DNA from: an uncultured Prevotellaceae bacterium
Lineage (GTDB): Bacteria; Bacteroidota; Bacteroidia; Bacteroidales; Bacteroidaceae
Reading direction: 5' to 3'
Assembly: GCA_902792685.1 (NCBI GenBank)
Contig: CADBAP010000003.1
Span: 1 to 57,886 of the forward strand
DNA length: 57,886 nucleotides
Shown: positions 47,952 through 56,870 of the stretch, in pieces
How the letters are laid out: every line of letters begins with the position of its first letter
Position numbering within the stretch: the stretch's first letter is position 1
Translations under genes and position numbers: made by a program
The notes under the pieces: generated by a model
Seen by the model: only the letters and a program-made list of their open reading frames with translations
Databases searched by the model: none
What the model was told of the DNA's origin: nothing

Positions 47952-48677
47952 CTATTCGTAGTCGTCGATAACGGCATTGATGAAGTCCATCATGGGTTTG
48001 GCTGCCTTGAACATCTGGACAGCCTCATCGAGCCATTTGTCGCCCTGAAAGAAGTCGTCAGGCACCTGATGCCAACAGCAATAATCCTTCATGCGCAGAT
48101 ACTCGATGTGTTCCCAGTCGCGAGGGAAGCCAGACGGACAGGTTTTCAGTTTCTCCAAGCCGAATCCTTTGGGCTGATCCCACGATGACACATCTGTGGG
48201 AGCATTGAAACTGCTCGCCGTATCGCTGCCGAAATATTTCTGGAACTCCGTGTTTTCCACACATCGGAGCCATTCATTCGTGTTGCCCATAATCTCGTTG
48301 CGACACGAAGTCAGCACATTCGTCGGCAACCAGTAATTGCCGCAAGCCACCATACAATGATCAGGTTCTAAATGGATGTAGTAACCACCGTGTAACGCCT
48401 TCTTTCCATGAGCGGCGATATAGCCTCCCAGATGAGTTTTGTAAGGCGATTTGTCTGGTGAGAACCGTGTATCGCGATTGAATCTGTAGGTACAGTCCTT
48501 CACGCTCAGATGAGCAACAGCAGGGTCGAACTCAGCGATTCGTCCGATAGCCAGCCGCACACCCTCTTCGAAGTCAGCCCTCACAGCATCATACTCCGCT
48601 TTGTTTGCCCAATACCAATCGCGGTTGTTGTTTGTCCTCAACCGCCTCAAATATTTCAATATCCGCTTTGAATCCAT
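47952..48677 (-). CDS. DUF2461 family protein
   Basis: 241 residues. The family signature is clear: FLRRLRTNNNRDWYWANKAEYDAVR-like start, YRFNRDTRFSPDKSPYKTHLGGYIA, GGYYIHLEPDHCMVACGNY and LKTCPSGFPRDWEHIEYLRMKDY. The family is widespread and soluble, with no established function. The spacer upstream (48678-48754) contains an ATTTTACAATTTGACCATTT mini-repeat. Confidence 0.92.
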   Translation of the reverse strand: MDSKRILKYLRRLRTNNNRDWYWANKAEYDAVRADFEEGVRLAIGRIAEFDPAVAHLSVKDCTYRFNRDTRFSPDKSPYKTHLGGYIAAHGKKALHGGYYIHLEPDHCMVACGNYWLPTNVLTSCRNEIMGNTNEWLRCVENTEFQKYFGSDTASSFNAPTDVSSWDQPKGFGLEKLKTCPSGFPRDWEHIEYLRMKDYCCWHQVPDDFFQGDKWLDEAVQMFKAAKPMMDFINAVIDDYE

Positions 48678-48754
48678 CTTACCATTTTACAATTTGACCA
48701 TTTCACCATTTTGCTACTAACTCCTTTTTTCTCACGAGTGAACCATGAGACACA

Positions 48755-48787
48755 CTCCCCCCTTTGGGAGGGGGCGGAGGTGGGGTC
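48755..48787. repeat. G/C-rich palindrome upstream of DUF2461
   Basis: CTCCCCCCTTTGGGAGGGGG then CGGAGGTGGGGTC, an intergenic family member that touches the stop codon of the next lipoprotein gene. Confidence 0.7.
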
Positions 48788-49609
48788 TTACCTTACTGAA
48801 TCCTGGGCTGCTTGCTTGGCAGCTGCAGCGCTGGCTTCTTTGTTGGCCTCCATGATGCTGGCCTGACGATGGAAGGAGATTGTCTTGTGTGGGAAACGCA
48901 GCACGAGGGAGTCTTCCTGCATGAAAACAAATTCGGCTGTATCGCGTCTCACCTTTGCATCAGGCAAACGGTTGTGCTTCGCATCAACCGTATCGCCCAC
49001 CAGAATCAGCTTGCCGTTGTGAGTGTGCCAAGCCGTGAATTTCGGCACATCGGGATACTCCACAAGACTTTCGCCTTGCAGGTCGTTGCCTTTGTAAACG
49101 TAACCTACCGTAGATGCCTGATGATGACGCTTCAGGGAGAATCCGTATTCGCGAGGAATAAACAGGATTTCACGCATCGAATCGGTGAGTTCCGCCTCGA
49201 TCTGTGCTTCGCTCTTCGTTGCCATTTGCTTCAGCGTGGGCATCACCTGATAAGTCCACGTACCCTTCAGCTGATCCAGGTCGATGACAATCGTAGCCTC
49301 CTTCTGATTCTCCGGATTGAGCATCACGCCCACCCAGTCGCCAATTTCAGGATGTCCGAACACCTGTTTTTTACGCATCGCGTCAATGATATTGATTTTG
49401 ATAGGGTCAGGATAGAAAACCGTATCGCCCAGATTGAAAGGCATGAACACGATGACGGAGTCGGAACAGCCGTCGCAAGCCAATCCGTAGATCATCTTGT
49501 CAGAATCGCCAGTTTTTTTCTTCTCATCCGCCGACGGGGCATCTTTCGTTCCGCAGGCAGCGAAAAGGATGATGCCTGCCAGTATGAATAATGTGGTTAT
49601 TTTCTTCAT
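48788..49609 (-). CDS. Envelope lipoprotein of unknown function
   Basis: 273 residues from the ATG at 49609; lipobox LFAACG (Cys19), then a Lys/Asp-rich tether with a CDGCSDSVIVFMPF segment (two Cys spaced CxxC). The rest is beta-rich (YPDPIKINIIDAMRKKQVFGHPEIGDWVGVML ... YPDVPKFTAWHTHNGKLILVGD ... FVFMQEDSLVLRFPHKTISFHRQ) and ends in an Ala-rich helix. No family recognised. Promoter at 49629-49659 excludes the longer upstream start. Confidence 0.82.
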   Translation of the reverse strand: MKKITTLFILAGIILFAACGTKDAPSADEKKKTGDSDKMIYGLACDGCSDSVIVFMPFNLGDTVFYPDPIKINIIDAMRKKQVFGHPEIGDWVGVMLNPENQKEATIVIDLDQLKGTWTYQVMPTLKQMATKSEAQIEAELTDSMREILFIPREYGFSLKRHHQASTVGYVYKGNDLQGESLVEYPDVPKFTAWHTHNGKLILVGDTVDAKHNRLPDAKVRRDTAEFVFMQEDSLVLRFPHKTISFHRQASIMEANKEASAAAAKQAAQDSVR

Positions 49610-49628
49610 AGAGATATAATTTTGCTTG

Positions 49629-49659
49629 CAAAGATAGTTATTTAATTCATAATTCACAA
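49629..49659 (-). promoter_or_regulatory. Promoter of the 273-residue lipoprotein
   Basis: Minus-strand TTG (49657-49659), 20 bases, TATCTTTG (49629-49636); 20 bases before the ATG at 49609. Confidence 0.65.
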
Positions 49660-49742
49660 TGCATAAGGCATAATTTGCATGATTTTGACGTTAAAGAATT
49701 GAAATATAAGGGAAATATAAGGGAGATATGGAGGAAAAAGTG

Positions 49743-49750
49743 TACCTTTG
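49743..49750 (+). promoter_or_regulatory. -7 box of the carboxyltransferase gene
   Basis: TACCTTTG followed by an 85-base leader that includes a G/C-rich palindrome (49769-49788). Confidence 0.55.
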
Positions 49751-49768
49751 TCGGCTGAAACCTCAAAA

Positions 49769-49788
49769 GCCCCTCCTTTGGAGGGGAG
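49769..49788. repeat. G/C-rich palindrome in the carboxyltransferase leader
   Basis: GCCCCTCCTTTGGAGGGGAG, a shortened member of the CCCTCCC/GGGAGGG family; as RNA it would form an 8-bp hairpin near the 5' end of the transcript. Confidence 0.6.
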
Positions 49789-49841
49789 AAATAAGGGTAA
49801 AAAGAAAAGAAATATAAAGACGAAAACGAAAAAAATCAGAT

Positions 49842-51611
49842 ATGAAAAAGAAAATACAGTTTAGTCTTGTTTATCGAGACATGTGGCAGAGTTCTGGTAA
49901 GTTCCAGCCACGCAAAGATCAGTTGGAGCGCATTGCTCCCGTTATTATCGAAATGGGCTGTTTTGCCCGTGTAGAAACCAATGGTGGAGCCTTCGAGCAG
50001 GTAAACCTGTTGGCAGGCGAGAACCCCAACGATGCCGTTCGTGCTTTCTGTAAGCCGTTCAACGAGGCTGGCATCAAGACGCACATGCTGGATCGCGGTC
50101 TGAATGCACTGCGTATGTATCCTGTGCCCGATGATGTTCGTGCCTTGATGTATAAGGTGAAGCACGCTCAGGGTGTTGATATCCCCCGTATCTTCGACGG
50201 TTTGAACGATGTGCGCAACATCATCCCCAGCATCAAGTGGGCAAAAGAGGCAGGTATGACACCACAGGCTACGCTCTGTATCACCACCTCTCCTGTTCAC
50301 ACGCTGGAGTACTACATGAACATCGCCGACCAGGTGATTGAAGCCGGGGCTGAGGAAATCTGTCTGAAAGATATGGCAGGTATCGGTCAGCCTGCTTTCC
50401 TGGGCAAGCTGACGAAGATGATCAAGGAGAAGTATCCGCAGATTATCATCCAGTATCACGGACACAGCGGTCCTGGTCTGTCGATGGCCAGCATCCTCGA
50501 AGTTTGCGAGAACGGTGCCGACATCATCGATACCGCTATCGAACCGCTGTCTTGGGGTAAGGTGCATCCAGACATCATCTCCGTGATCAGCATGCTGAAG
50601 AACGAAGGTTTCGAGGTGCCTGAAATCAACATGAAAGCCTATATGAAGGCGCGTTCGCTGACACAGGAGTTCATCGATGAGTGGTTGGGATACTTCATCA
50701 ATCCTGGCAACAAGCAGATGTCATCCCTGCTGTTGGGATGCGGTCTGCCTGGTGGCATGATGGGTTCGATGATGGCCGATCTGGGCGGTATCATGGGTAC
50801 CATCAACAATATCCGCAAGAAGCGCGGCGACGAAGAACTGACAACCGACGATATGCTCGTGAAACTGTTCAACGAAGTAGAATATGTATGGCCTCGCGTA
50901 GGCTATCCCCCATTGGTAACACCGTTCAGCCAGTATGTGAAGAACATCGCCCTGATGAACCTCCTCACAATGGAACAAGGCAAGGGCCGTTTCGTGATGA
51001 TGGACGACTCTATGTGGGGTATGATTCTCGGCAAGAGCGGTAAGATTCCTGGAGAGATTGCTCCTGAACTGGTTGAACTGGCCAAGAAACAAGGTCGCGA
51101 GTTCACCAATACCGATCCACACACCCTCTATCCCAATGCCCTCGACGATTTCCGCAAGGAGATGGACGAGAACGGATGGGAATACGGTCAGGACGATGAG
51201 GAGTTGTGGGAGCTGGCTATGCACCCAGAGCAGTATCGCAACTACAAGAGCGGACAGGCAAAGAAGAACTTCCTGGCCGACCTGCAGAAAGCGAAGGATG
51301 CAGAACTGGGGTCATCACTCTCTGTAGAGGAACTGGCAGCCTTCAAGCACGCAAAGGCCGATGCTATCGTGGCTCCTGTCAAGGGACAAGTGTTCTGGGA
51401 GTTTGGTGGCGACGGCGAGGCTGTGGCTACTGTCGAGCCATTCATCGGCAAAGAGTATCAGGAAGGTGATGCCTTCTGTTATATCCAGGCTACCTGGGGC
51501 GAGTTTGTCACCATTCCTGCCGCATTGGGCGGTAAGCTGGTAGAGATCGCCGCTAAACAGGGCAGCAAGGTCAACAAGGGTGACGTGCTGGCTTGGATAG
51601 AAAGGAAGTAA
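49842..51611 (+). CDS. Oxaloacetate decarboxylase / pyruvate carboxylase subunit B-like carboxyltransferase lacking the biotin lysine
   Basis: 589 residues. Residues 1-300 are a carboxyltransferase TIM barrel: SLVYRDMWQSSGKFQ, EICLKDMAGIGQP and the metal-binding IIQYHGHSGPGLS. The middle is the conserved PYC_OADA region (PGGMMGSMMADLG, EVEYVWPRVGYPPLVTPFSQ). The last roughly 75 residues fold like a biotinyl domain (IVAPVKGQVFW ... NKGDVLAWIE), but where AMKM should be the sequence is IQATWGEFVTIPAA, with Trp in place of Lys. The protein therefore cannot carry biotin itself. It may use a separate biotin carrier. No partner subunit (ATP-grasp or membrane beta subunit) is adjacent. Confidence 0.88.
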   Translation: MKKKIQFSLVYRDMWQSSGKFQPRKDQLERIAPVIIEMGCFARVETNGGAFEQVNLLAGENPNDAVRAFCKPFNEAGIKTHMLDRGLNALRMYPVPDDVRALMYKVKHAQGVDIPRIFDGLNDVRNIIPSIKWAKEAGMTPQATLCITTSPVHTLEYYMNIADQVIEAGAEEICLKDMAGIGQPAFLGKLTKMIKEKYPQIIIQYHGHSGPGLSMASILEVCENGADIIDTAIEPLSWGKVHPDIISVISMLKNEGFEVPEINMKAYMKARSLTQEFIDEWLGYFINPGNKQMSSLLLGCGLPGGMMGSMMADLGGIMGTINNIRKKRGDEELTTDDMLVKLFNEVEYVWPRVGYPPLVTPFSQYVKNIALMNLLTMEQGKGRFVMMDDSMWGMILGKSGKIPGEIAPELVELAKKQGREFTNTDPHTLYPNALDDFRKEMDENGWEYGQDDEELWELAMHPEQYRNYKSGQAKKNFLADLQKAKDAELGSSLSVEELAAFKHAKADAIVAPVKGQVFWEFGGDGEAVATVEPFIGKEYQEGDAFCYIQATWGEFVTIPAALGGKLVEIAAKQGSKVNKGDVLAWIERK

Positions 51612-51612
51612 G

Positions 51613-51646
51613 AGACCCCACCCCTGCCCTCCCAAGGGGAGGGAGA
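51613..51646. repeat. G/C-rich palindrome between carboxyltransferase and HD genes
   Basis: GACCCCACCCCTGCCCTCCC, AA, GGGGAGGGAGA; begins two bases after the carboxyltransferase stop. Confidence 0.75.
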
Positions 51647-51667
51647 TAAAGAGAACGGCGAAGGTTC

Positions 51668-52237
51668 ATGGATTATCAGAAAATCATAGATCAATATTAT
51701 CCAGAGGATAATGCGCTCAAGCATATCCTTCTCGTGCATAGTCAATCTGTAGCGCAACGGGCGCTACAGATTGTTTCGCATCATCCTGAACTCCATCTGG
51801 ACCGTCAGTTTGTGGAAGAAGCAGCGATGCTGCACGACATCGGTATCTGCCGTTGTCATGCGCCCTCCATCGAGTGTTTCGGCACAGCAGACTATATCCT
51901 GCACGGACGGATGGGTGCCGAGATCTTACGGAAAGAAGGCTATCCCCGTCATGCTCGTGTCTGTGAGCGCCATACAGGAGCCGGTCTGACCCGTGAAGAC
52001 ATCGAGCGTCAGCAGTTGCCCCTTCCAGCTCAGGACTTCCTGCCAGAGACTTTGGAAGAAAAGCTCATCTGCTATGCGGATAAATTCTATTCCAAAACCC
52101 ATCTCGACAAAGAGAAAACCATTGAGGAGGCAGCGCGCAGTCTGGCGAAATTCGGTGAAGACGGCGTCAAGCGTTTCCGTGAATGGATAGCATTATTCGA
52201 GGGAGCGAGAGAACAAGGGAGCGAGGGAACGACATGA
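51668..52237 (+). CDS. HD-domain hydrolase
   Basis: 189 residues with the HD phosphohydrolase pattern: His24 in LLVHSQSV, His56-Asp57 in AAMLHDIG, a further His in ERHTGAGLT and Asp in LICYADKFYSK. Small proteins of this kind act on nucleotides or, as putative uridine/tRNA-linked phosphatases, on cyclic phosphates; specificity unknown. The last ten codons (EGAREQGSEGTT) run into a GAGAGAACGAG repeat tract, so the natural C-terminus may have been replaced. Confidence 0.87.
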   Translation: MDYQKIIDQYYPEDNALKHILLVHSQSVAQRALQIVSHHPELHLDRQFVEEAAMLHDIGICRCHAPSIECFGTADYILHGRMGAEILRKEGYPRHARVCERHTGAGLTREDIERQQLPLPAQDFLPETLEEKLICYADKFYSKTHLDKEKTIEEAARSLAKFGEDGVKRFREWIALFEGAREQGSEGTT

Positions 52238-52238
52238 C

Positions 52239-52279
52239 GATTTGACGAGAGAACGAGAGAACGAGAGAACGAAATAACG
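52239..52279 (+). repeat. GAGAACGA tandem repeat before lptD
   Basis: ACGAGAGAACGAGAGAACGA words with an 8-10 base period fill the whole spacer and begin inside the HD gene (from about 52205). No recognisable promoter, so lptD is probably read through. Confidence 0.7.
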
Positions 52280-55201
52280 ATGAGAACGAAATCAGTGATA
52301 TTCCTGGCGATGTTTGCCATCCTGTTTGTGATGGCAAGCACCAACCTGTCTTTGTGGACAGGTCAGGGAAACTATGCACTGATTTCTGCCGATTCCACTG
52401 TTATCCCCAAACGGCCGAACGCCCCGTCACCCAAACGACTAATCTCCCCAAACGACCAGACGACCAATCACCCAAACGACCAGCACAACGACACCATCTT
52501 CGACGACTTTGGGGATGTGGTAGCTTTGCGCGACACGCTGGAGATGGACTCTCTGCAGCGCGCCATTTATCGCCACAACCAACAGGTTGATGACTCCATT
52601 CGTTTAGACAGCATTCATCGTGCTCGCTCCAACGGCATTGAGTCGCCTGTGACCTATGCTGCAGAAGACTCGCTGGTCTATGATGCAACCACGAAGACAG
52701 CCTATCTGTATGGTTCTTCAACGGTGAAATACCAGAATATGAATCTGGCGAGCGACCGTATCTATATGAGCATCGACAGCAGTATGGTGCGTGCAACAGG
52801 TACTGCCGACTCCACCGCAGAGAAAGGTATTCGTGGCATTCCCCAGTTCTCAATGGGCAAAGACGAATATGAAAGCGACACCATCGCGTTCAACTTCAAG
52901 ACCAAAAAAGGATTCATTCAGAATGTCTATACGGAACAGCAGGAGGGATTCCTGACAGGTGAGATTGCCAAGCGCGACTCGTCAGGTATCATCTATATGC
53001 AACATGCCCGCTATACCACTTGCGACGACCCCCACCCTGACTTCTATATCGCCTTGTCTCGTGCAAAAGTGCGTCCCAACAAGGATGTGGTCTTCGGTCC
53101 TGCCTATCTGGTGGTGGCTGATGTGCCGCTGCCGTTGGCGATACCCTATGGTTTCTTCCCCTTCTCGAAGAAATACTCCAGCGGTTTCATTATGCCGTCG
53201 TATGGTGACGAGCAAGACCGAGGATTCTATCTGCGCGATGGAGGTTACTATTTCGCCATCAATGACAAATGGGATTTGAAGCTGTTGGGAGAAATCTATA
53301 CGCGAGGCTCTTGGGGACTTTCCGCCGCCTCCAACTATCGCAAACGCTATAAGTTTAGCGGCAGTTTCCTGTTCAGTTATCAGAACACGAAGACAGGCGA
53401 CAAAGGAATGCCCGACTATGCCACACAGAGGAGTTTCAAACTGCAGTGGCACCACTCGCAGGACGCCAAAGCCAATCCGTTCAGCACGCTGACCGCCAGC
53501 GTGAACTTCGCCACATCGAGTTACGAGCGCAACAACCTCAATTCAATGTATAACCCACAGACGATGACGCAGAGTACACGTACATCATCTGTCAGCTATA
53601 ACACCACGTTCTCCAGTCTGCTGGGAATGACGCTGGGTGTCACCGCCAACCTGAACCAGAACATGCGCGATACCACCATCACCATGTTGCTGCCCAGTTT
53701 GAATGTCAACATCCCACGATTCTATCCCTTCCGCCGCAAGGTGATGGTAGGCAAGGAACGCTGGTACGAGAAGATCTCCGTCAGCTATACGGGTGAACTC
53801 TCCAACTCCATTACGGCGAAGGAAGACCATATCCTGAAGGCCAACCTCATCAAGGAGTGGCAAAACGGTATGCAGCATCAGATACCTATCCAGGCTACAT
53901 TCCCCTTGTTCAACTATATCAATGTGACGCCGAATTTCAGTTTCCGAGACCGTATGTACACCCACAAGGTGATGCGTTCGTGGGATGAGGGTACCCAGTC
54001 GGAGGTTGCTGATACGATCTATGGTTTCAACAATGTGTATGACTGGAATTTCTCGTTGGGTTTAACCACCAAACTCTATGGTATGTATATTCCCAACAAG
54101 AAGATTTTTGGTGACAAGATACTGGCCGTCCGACATGTGTTCACACCAACGGTGACGATGTCCTACTCGCCAGACTTTGGCTCATCGCACTACGGCTATT
54201 GGGATAACTATATCTACACGGATGCCAACGGAGAGGTGCATAGCGTGACCTATTCCCCCTATTCCAACAGTCTCTATGGTGTACCCTCAGCAGGCAAGTC
54301 GGAGAGTTTCAGTTTCTCGATATCCAACAACATCGAGATGAAAGTCAAGTCGGATAAAGACACCACAGGCGTCAAGAAAATCAGCATCATCGACGAACTG
54401 GGCCTCAACATGTCGTATAATGCGGCAGCCAAAGAGCGGCGATGGAGCGACATCAATATGACGTTGCGCCTGAAATGGTGGAAGAACTATACGTTCAGCA
54501 TGAATGCCCGCTTTGCGATGTATGCCTACGAACTGGATGAAAACGGCATGCCGTATGTAGGTACGCATACAGAGTTTGGAAAGGGACGCTTCCCCCGTTT
54601 CCAGGGAATGAACCAGAATATCCACTTCACCCTGAACCCAGAAAAACTACGAAAGTGGTTTGGCGGAGGCGGTGACGACGATGACGAGACGACCCAGAAC
54701 GATGACGGTGGCGTAGATCCGAATATCGAGTCGAATGTGGACGAAACGATGGAGCAAGGCAAGCATGCAGCCAAGAAGAAAAACAAGAGTGGCAAGGCAA
54801 AGACCGATGACGACGGCTATATGCTGTTCAACATGCCTTGGTCGCTCACCTTCAGTTATGGTATCTCTATGCGCGAGAGTTCCAACATCAACAAGTTCGA
54901 CTACAAGCGCATGCGCTATCGCTATGAGTTCTCGCAAAACCTGAATGTCAGTGGAAACATTCGCATCAGCGACGGCTGGAACATCAACTTCTCCAGCGGA
55001 TACGATTTCGAAAACCACAAGATATCCATGACCACCGCCTCACTGTCGCGCGACCTGCACTGCTTCAATATGTCGTGCTCTGTGGTTCTGGCACCCTATA
55101 CCAGCTACAATTTCACCTTCCGTTGTAATGCGTCAACTTTGACGGATGCGCTGAAATATGACAAACACAGCGGCGTGACGAATGTGGTAAAGTGGTATTA
55201 A
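52280..55201 (+). CDS. lptD: LptD-like outer-membrane LPS assembly protein
   Basis: 973 residues with an N-terminal signal/anchor. An OstA/LptA-like domain at about 120-290 (VYDATTKTAYLYGSSTVKYQNMNLASDRIYMSIDSSMVRATG ... ARYTTCDDPHPDFYIAL) is followed by a large barrel with alternating strands up to NVVKWY. This is the Bacteroidetes form of LptD, which inserts LPS in the outer leaflet together with LptE. Two oddities: a translated AACGACC repeat giving PKRPNAPSPKRLISPND (about 43-69), and an acidic/basic loop (GGGGDDDDETTQNDD ... KKKNKSGK, about 794-840). Confidence 0.88.
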   Translation: MRTKSVIFLAMFAILFVMASTNLSLWTGQGNYALISADSTVIPKRPNAPSPKRLISPNDQTTNHPNDQHNDTIFDDFGDVVALRDTLEMDSLQRAIYRHNQQVDDSIRLDSIHRARSNGIESPVTYAAEDSLVYDATTKTAYLYGSSTVKYQNMNLASDRIYMSIDSSMVRATGTADSTAEKGIRGIPQFSMGKDEYESDTIAFNFKTKKGFIQNVYTEQQEGFLTGEIAKRDSSGIIYMQHARYTTCDDPHPDFYIALSRAKVRPNKDVVFGPAYLVVADVPLPLAIPYGFFPFSKKYSSGFIMPSYGDEQDRGFYLRDGGYYFAINDKWDLKLLGEIYTRGSWGLSAASNYRKRYKFSGSFLFSYQNTKTGDKGMPDYATQRSFKLQWHHSQDAKANPFSTLTASVNFATSSYERNNLNSMYNPQTMTQSTRTSSVSYNTTFSSLLGMTLGVTANLNQNMRDTTITMLLPSLNVNIPRFYPFRRKVMVGKERWYEKISVSYTGELSNSITAKEDHILKANLIKEWQNGMQHQIPIQATFPLFNYINVTPNFSFRDRMYTHKVMRSWDEGTQSEVADTIYGFNNVYDWNFSLGLTTKLYGMYIPNKKIFGDKILAVRHVFTPTVTMSYSPDFGSSHYGYWDNYIYTDANGEVHSVTYSPYSNSLYGVPSAGKSESFSFSISNNIEMKVKSDKDTTGVKKISIIDELGLNMSYNAAAKERRWSDINMTLRLKWWKNYTFSMNARFAMYAYELDENGMPYVGTHTEFGKGRFPRFQGMNQNIHFTLNPEKLRKWFGGGGDDDDETTQNDDGGVDPNIESNVDETMEQGKHAAKKKNKSGKAKTDDDGYMLFNMPWSLTFSYGISMRESSNINKFDYKRMRYRYEFSQNLNVSGNIRISDGWNINFSSGYDFENHKISMTTASLSRDLHCFNMSCSVVLAPYTSYNFTFRCNASTLTDALKYDKHSGVTNVVKWY
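52405..52484 (+). repeat. AACGACC/AACGACTAATCTCC mini-repeat inside lptD
   Basis: CCCAAACGACTAATCTCCCC, then AACGACCAGACGACCAATCA; shares 17 exact bases with the repeat after dnaX (36505-36545) in the opposite orientation. It encodes Pro/Asn/Arg-rich residues after the signal segment. Confidence 0.75.
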
Positions 55202-55203
55202 AG

Positions 55204-55257
55204 ACCCCACCCCTTCCCCTCCCAAAGGGAGGGAGAGGAGAGAGGAGAGAGGAGTAA
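55204..55257. repeat. G/C-rich palindrome and GGAGAGA tract between lptD and nucleotidase
   Basis: GACCCCACCCCTTCCCCTCC, CAAA, GGGAGGGAGA (55204-55235), followed by repeated GGAGAGA words. Nearly identical to the 51613 copy. Confidence 0.75.
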
Positions 55258-55289
55258 AGAATAATATAAAACCTAAACCTATAAACGAT

Positions 55290-56870
55290 ATGAAAAAAGA
55301 AATGTTTAGGCTGTCATTAAGCCTGTTTATCATTGCCGTCTTGGGTTCCTGCTCAAGCACGAAGAATGTTACGAAGAATCAAGTTGGCAAAGTCAACGAC
55401 CGTAGCATTGTAATTCTCTATGAGAATGATGTACACTGTGGTATTGACGGTTACACCAAACTGGCCGGTTTGCGTGATGCCATCGCTGCCGCCGATACCG
55501 CGTATGTGGCTGTCGTCAGCAATGGTGACTATCTGCAAGGCGGTCCTGCCGGCGCTATCTCACACGGTATGTTCATTGCCGACATCATCCGCAGCGTAGG
55601 CTACGATGCCATCACTTTGGGCAACCACGAGTTTGACTATGGTGTACCTCGTATGAAAGAGGTGATGGCCAATGTGGGTGCTCCTGTGGTTTGTGCCAAC
55701 TTCTTTGAGATGAACACAGATGTGCCCTACTATTCACCTTATATTATTAAGCAGTTTGGCAACAAACGCATTGCTTTCGTAGGCGCTACCACACCAGAGA
55801 CGATGAACAGTGAGGGTTATTCCTTCTACGACGAGGCTGGCAACCAGCTCTACGACTTGCGCGAGAAGACTTTCTACAACGTGCTGCAGCAGGCTGTCGA
55901 TAAAGCACGCAGCGAAGGAGCCGACTATGTGGTGATTCTGTCACATGTGGGTGAGGATCCGTTTGACATGAATATTGATTCCCACCAGATGATTGCTGCC
56001 ACCAAAGGCGTCAATGTAGTACTCGACGGTCATACCCACTCTACGATTCCTGCTGACAAGGTGAACAATCTGGAGGGCAAGGCTGTGCCCATCTCACAGA
56101 CAGGTACGCAGTTTGCCAATATCGGTAAACTCCTCATCACCCGTGACGGCCGCTTTACCACGACATTGATTCCTGCAGCAGAAATAAGCTATCAGAGCGA
56201 GCGTGTCAACGAAGCAGTGAAGAACGTTGATGCACAGTTGAAAGAGGTCACCTCACGTGTGGTCTGCACCAGCGAGTTCCCTCTGAAAGTATATGATGAG
56301 AAAGGTGTCAGACTGGTACGTAGATTAGAGACCGGCTCAGGCGACCTCGTCACAGATGCCTATCGTCATGCGATGCAGGCCGAGATTGCTTTCCAGAATG
56401 GTGGCGGCATCCGTAACGACCTGCCTGCAGGCAACATTACCTATGGAGATATCGTATCGTTAGACCCCTTCGACAATACGATGTGTAAGATTGAAGCAAC
56501 AGGTGCACAGATTCTGGAGATGCTGACCAAGTGTACACGTCTGGTACCACAGGAAGACGGTAGTTTTCCACAGTGCTCAGGTATCAAATATACCATTCAT
56601 TCAGCCAGCCACACCATCAGCGATGTAGCCGTATTACAGGCCGACGGCACCTATAAGCCGCTTGATCCGGCAGCTACCTATACACTTGCTGTCAGCAGTT
56701 ATTATAAAGGTGGCGGTTATTACGATATCTTCAAAGACTGTCGTGTTCTTCGTGAGACAGGAACCATCACACGTGATGTTCTTTCCGAATATATGGAGAA
56801 AGTTCTCAACGGGAAGGTTCCACAGGCTTATGCACAGCCACAGGGACGCATTACGATTGTAGATGATTAA
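55290..56870 (+). CDS. 5'-nucleotidase / UshA-like lipoprotein
   Basis: 526 residues, lipobox VLGSC (Cys21). The metallophosphatase half (about 40-300) has LYENDVHCG, VSNGDYLQGG, TLGNHEFDYG, ILSHVGED and DGHTHS; the C-terminal half (about 330-520) has the nucleotide-binding FQNGGGIRND and SLDPFDNTM. Such periplasmic enzymes strip phosphate from nucleotides or UDP-sugars so that the nucleoside can be taken up. The gene converges on the antiporter gene with a 20-base overlap of coding ends. Confidence 0.92.
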   Translation: MKKEMFRLSLSLFIIAVLGSCSSTKNVTKNQVGKVNDRSIVILYENDVHCGIDGYTKLAGLRDAIAAADTAYVAVVSNGDYLQGGPAGAISHGMFIADIIRSVGYDAITLGNHEFDYGVPRMKEVMANVGAPVVCANFFEMNTDVPYYSPYIIKQFGNKRIAFVGATTPETMNSEGYSFYDEAGNQLYDLREKTFYNVLQQAVDKARSEGADYVVILSHVGEDPFDMNIDSHQMIAATKGVNVVLDGHTHSTIPADKVNNLEGKAVPISQTGTQFANIGKLLITRDGRFTTTLIPAAEISYQSERVNEAVKNVDAQLKEVTSRVVCTSEFPLKVYDEKGVRLVRRLETGSGDLVTDAYRHAMQAEIAFQNGGGIRNDLPAGNITYGDIVSLDPFDNTMCKIEATGAQILEMLTKCTRLVPQEDGSFPQCSGIKYTIHSASHTISDVAVLQADGTYKPLDPAATYTLAVSSYYKGGGYYDIFKDCRVLRETGTITRDVLSEYMEKVLNGKVPQAYAQPQGRITIVDD

